Positions 63,381-64,000 of a stretch of DNA of 64,000 nt are shown piece by piece. This DNA is from Gillisella taibaishanensis (GTDB lineage: Bacteria > Pseudomonadota > Alphaproteobacteria > Rhizobiales > Rhizobiaceae). The notes under the pieces are model-generated. The model was not told where the DNA came from. It did no database searches and saw only the letters and a program-made list of their open reading frames with translations. The translations under genes and the position numbers were made by a program. Positions within the stretch are counted from its first letter, which is position 1. Every line of letters starts with the position of its first letter. The DNA lies in the NCBI RefSeq assembly GCF_001938985.1, contig NZ_MKIN01000021.1, positions 434,001-498,000 of the forward strand, given 5' to 3'.

Positions 63381-64000
63381 ATGGATCAGCTTTCAGCAAT
63401 GCGCGCCTTCATCCGGGTGGTGGAGACCGGAAATTTCACCCGGGCGGCAGAGCGTCTGGCCATGCCGAAGGCTACGGTGACCAACCTGATCCAGGGGTTG
63501 GAGGCGCATTTGCAGACCAAGCTGCTCAACCGTACCACGCGCCGGGTCATGGTGACCACCGACGGCGCGCTTTACTACGAGCGCGCGGTGCAGATCGTAT
63601 CCGAACTGGACGAGTTGGACGAAAGCCTGTCCAATGCTCAGGCCATGCCGCGCGGTCGCCTGCGGGTGGAAATGGCCGGCGCCTTTTCCGACTGGATCGT
63701 CATTCCCGCGCTCTGCGAGTTTTATCAGATGTATCCGGACCTGCGCATAGATCTCGGGGTCAGCGACCGCACGGTGGATTATCTTGCCGAAAACGTCGAT
63801 TGCGCCTTGCGCGCCGGCAGCCCGACAGACCAGTCGCTGATCGCCAGGCGGGTTGGCGAAGTGGAAATGGTGACCTGCGCCGCACCGCGCTATCTGCAGA
63901 AGTTCGGCACCCCTATTCATCCGCGCGACCTCGAAAACAACCATGTCGTCGTCAACTATTTCAGGAGCACCAACATCAGGAAAATGACGTTCGGCTTTAT
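63381..64000 (+). CDS. LysR-family regulator (3' truncated by window)
   Basis: Partial gene of 206 codons, open at the window end. The start [20 protein letters not shown] and the helix-turn-helix region ([20 protein letters not shown]) are typical of the CrgA/DmlR-like LysR group. The beginning of the ligand domain is present. It is divergent from the degenerate hydrolase and RND genes and probably controls them. Confidence 0.92.
   Translation, partial: MDQLSAMRAFIRVVETGNFTRAAERLAMPKATVTNLIQGLEAHLQTKLLNRTTRRVMVTTDGALYYERAVQIVSELDELDESLSNAQAMPRGRLRVEMAGAFSDWIVIPALCEFYQMYPDLRIDLGVSDRTVDYLAENVDCALRAGSPTDQSLIARRVGEVEMVTCAAPRYLQKFGTPIHPRDLENNHVVVNYFRSTNIRKMTFGF

Overview
No rRNA, tRNA, CRISPR array, integrase, transposase or insertion sequence is visible in this window. 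It is GC-rich chromosomal or chromid-like DNA, densely packed with genes that often overlap by four bases (ATGA). The content suggests an alphaproteobacterium of the Rhizobiaceae (Agrobacterium/Allorhizobium/Rhizobium type). The reasons are the bcsAB cellulose genes, five ABC importer loci, a NodD-like LysR regulator, FixLJ-like and OmpR-type two-component systems, and a malonate decarboxylase operon. The genus is inferred from gene content, not from a marker gene.

Layout. 1-4337: 3' part of bcsA and complete bcsB (cellulose synthase), then a MipA/OmpV-type porin (4472-5302). 5361-14346 (minus): an OmpR-type two-component system followed by an eight-gene, mostly overlapping operon. It encodes a HAD-IB phosphatase, class III aminotransferase, arginase-fold protein, SMR-like half transporter, membrane fatty acid desaturase, alpha/beta hydrolase with a Cys nucleophile, FemAB/GNAT-type acyltransferase and a second SMR-like half transporter. 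I could not match this set to a named pathway. It reads like a system that makes an amino/acyl-modified lipid and moves it across the membrane, and it is the best candidate here for an undescribed system. 14483-34457: a carbohydrate-uptake block. A Dpp/Opp-type ABC importer (minus) is divergent from a ROK kinase, a six-hairpin glycosidase and a Pot-type ABC importer (plus), and a Ugp-like importer with a TIM-barrel isomerase follows. Matching 19-bp inverted repeats lie next to the two divergent start regions and suggest one shared repressor.

34521-39730: a FixLJ-like pair divergent from an ABC importer that has a fused double permease and an ATPase with a C-terminal extension, but no binding-protein gene. 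39809-49495: a ten-gene minus-strand catabolic operon (FAD hydroxylase, extradiol dioxygenase, C-C hydrolase-like enzyme, Rieske protein, FAA hydrolase, cupin, MFS, epimerase, cyclase, one small ORF). A NodD-like LysR gene is divergent from it, with a T-N11-A dyad between them. This looks like ring cleavage of an aromatic or N-heteroaromatic compound. 49538-57730: malonate uptake and decarboxylation (mdcLMACDEGBH order) with a divergent GntR/FCD regulator and two GTATAC operators exactly 20 bp apart. 57810-64000: an RND efflux pump (membrane fusion protein plus inner-membrane pump, no outer-membrane gene), a degenerate alpha/beta hydrolase lacking its catalytic Ser, and a divergent LysR regulator cut by the window end.

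Several longest-ORF starts were shortened on the basis of Shine-Dalgarno position, signal peptides or family start motifs. Promoter, operator and hairpin calls come from reading the sequence by eye; no search or folding program was run.
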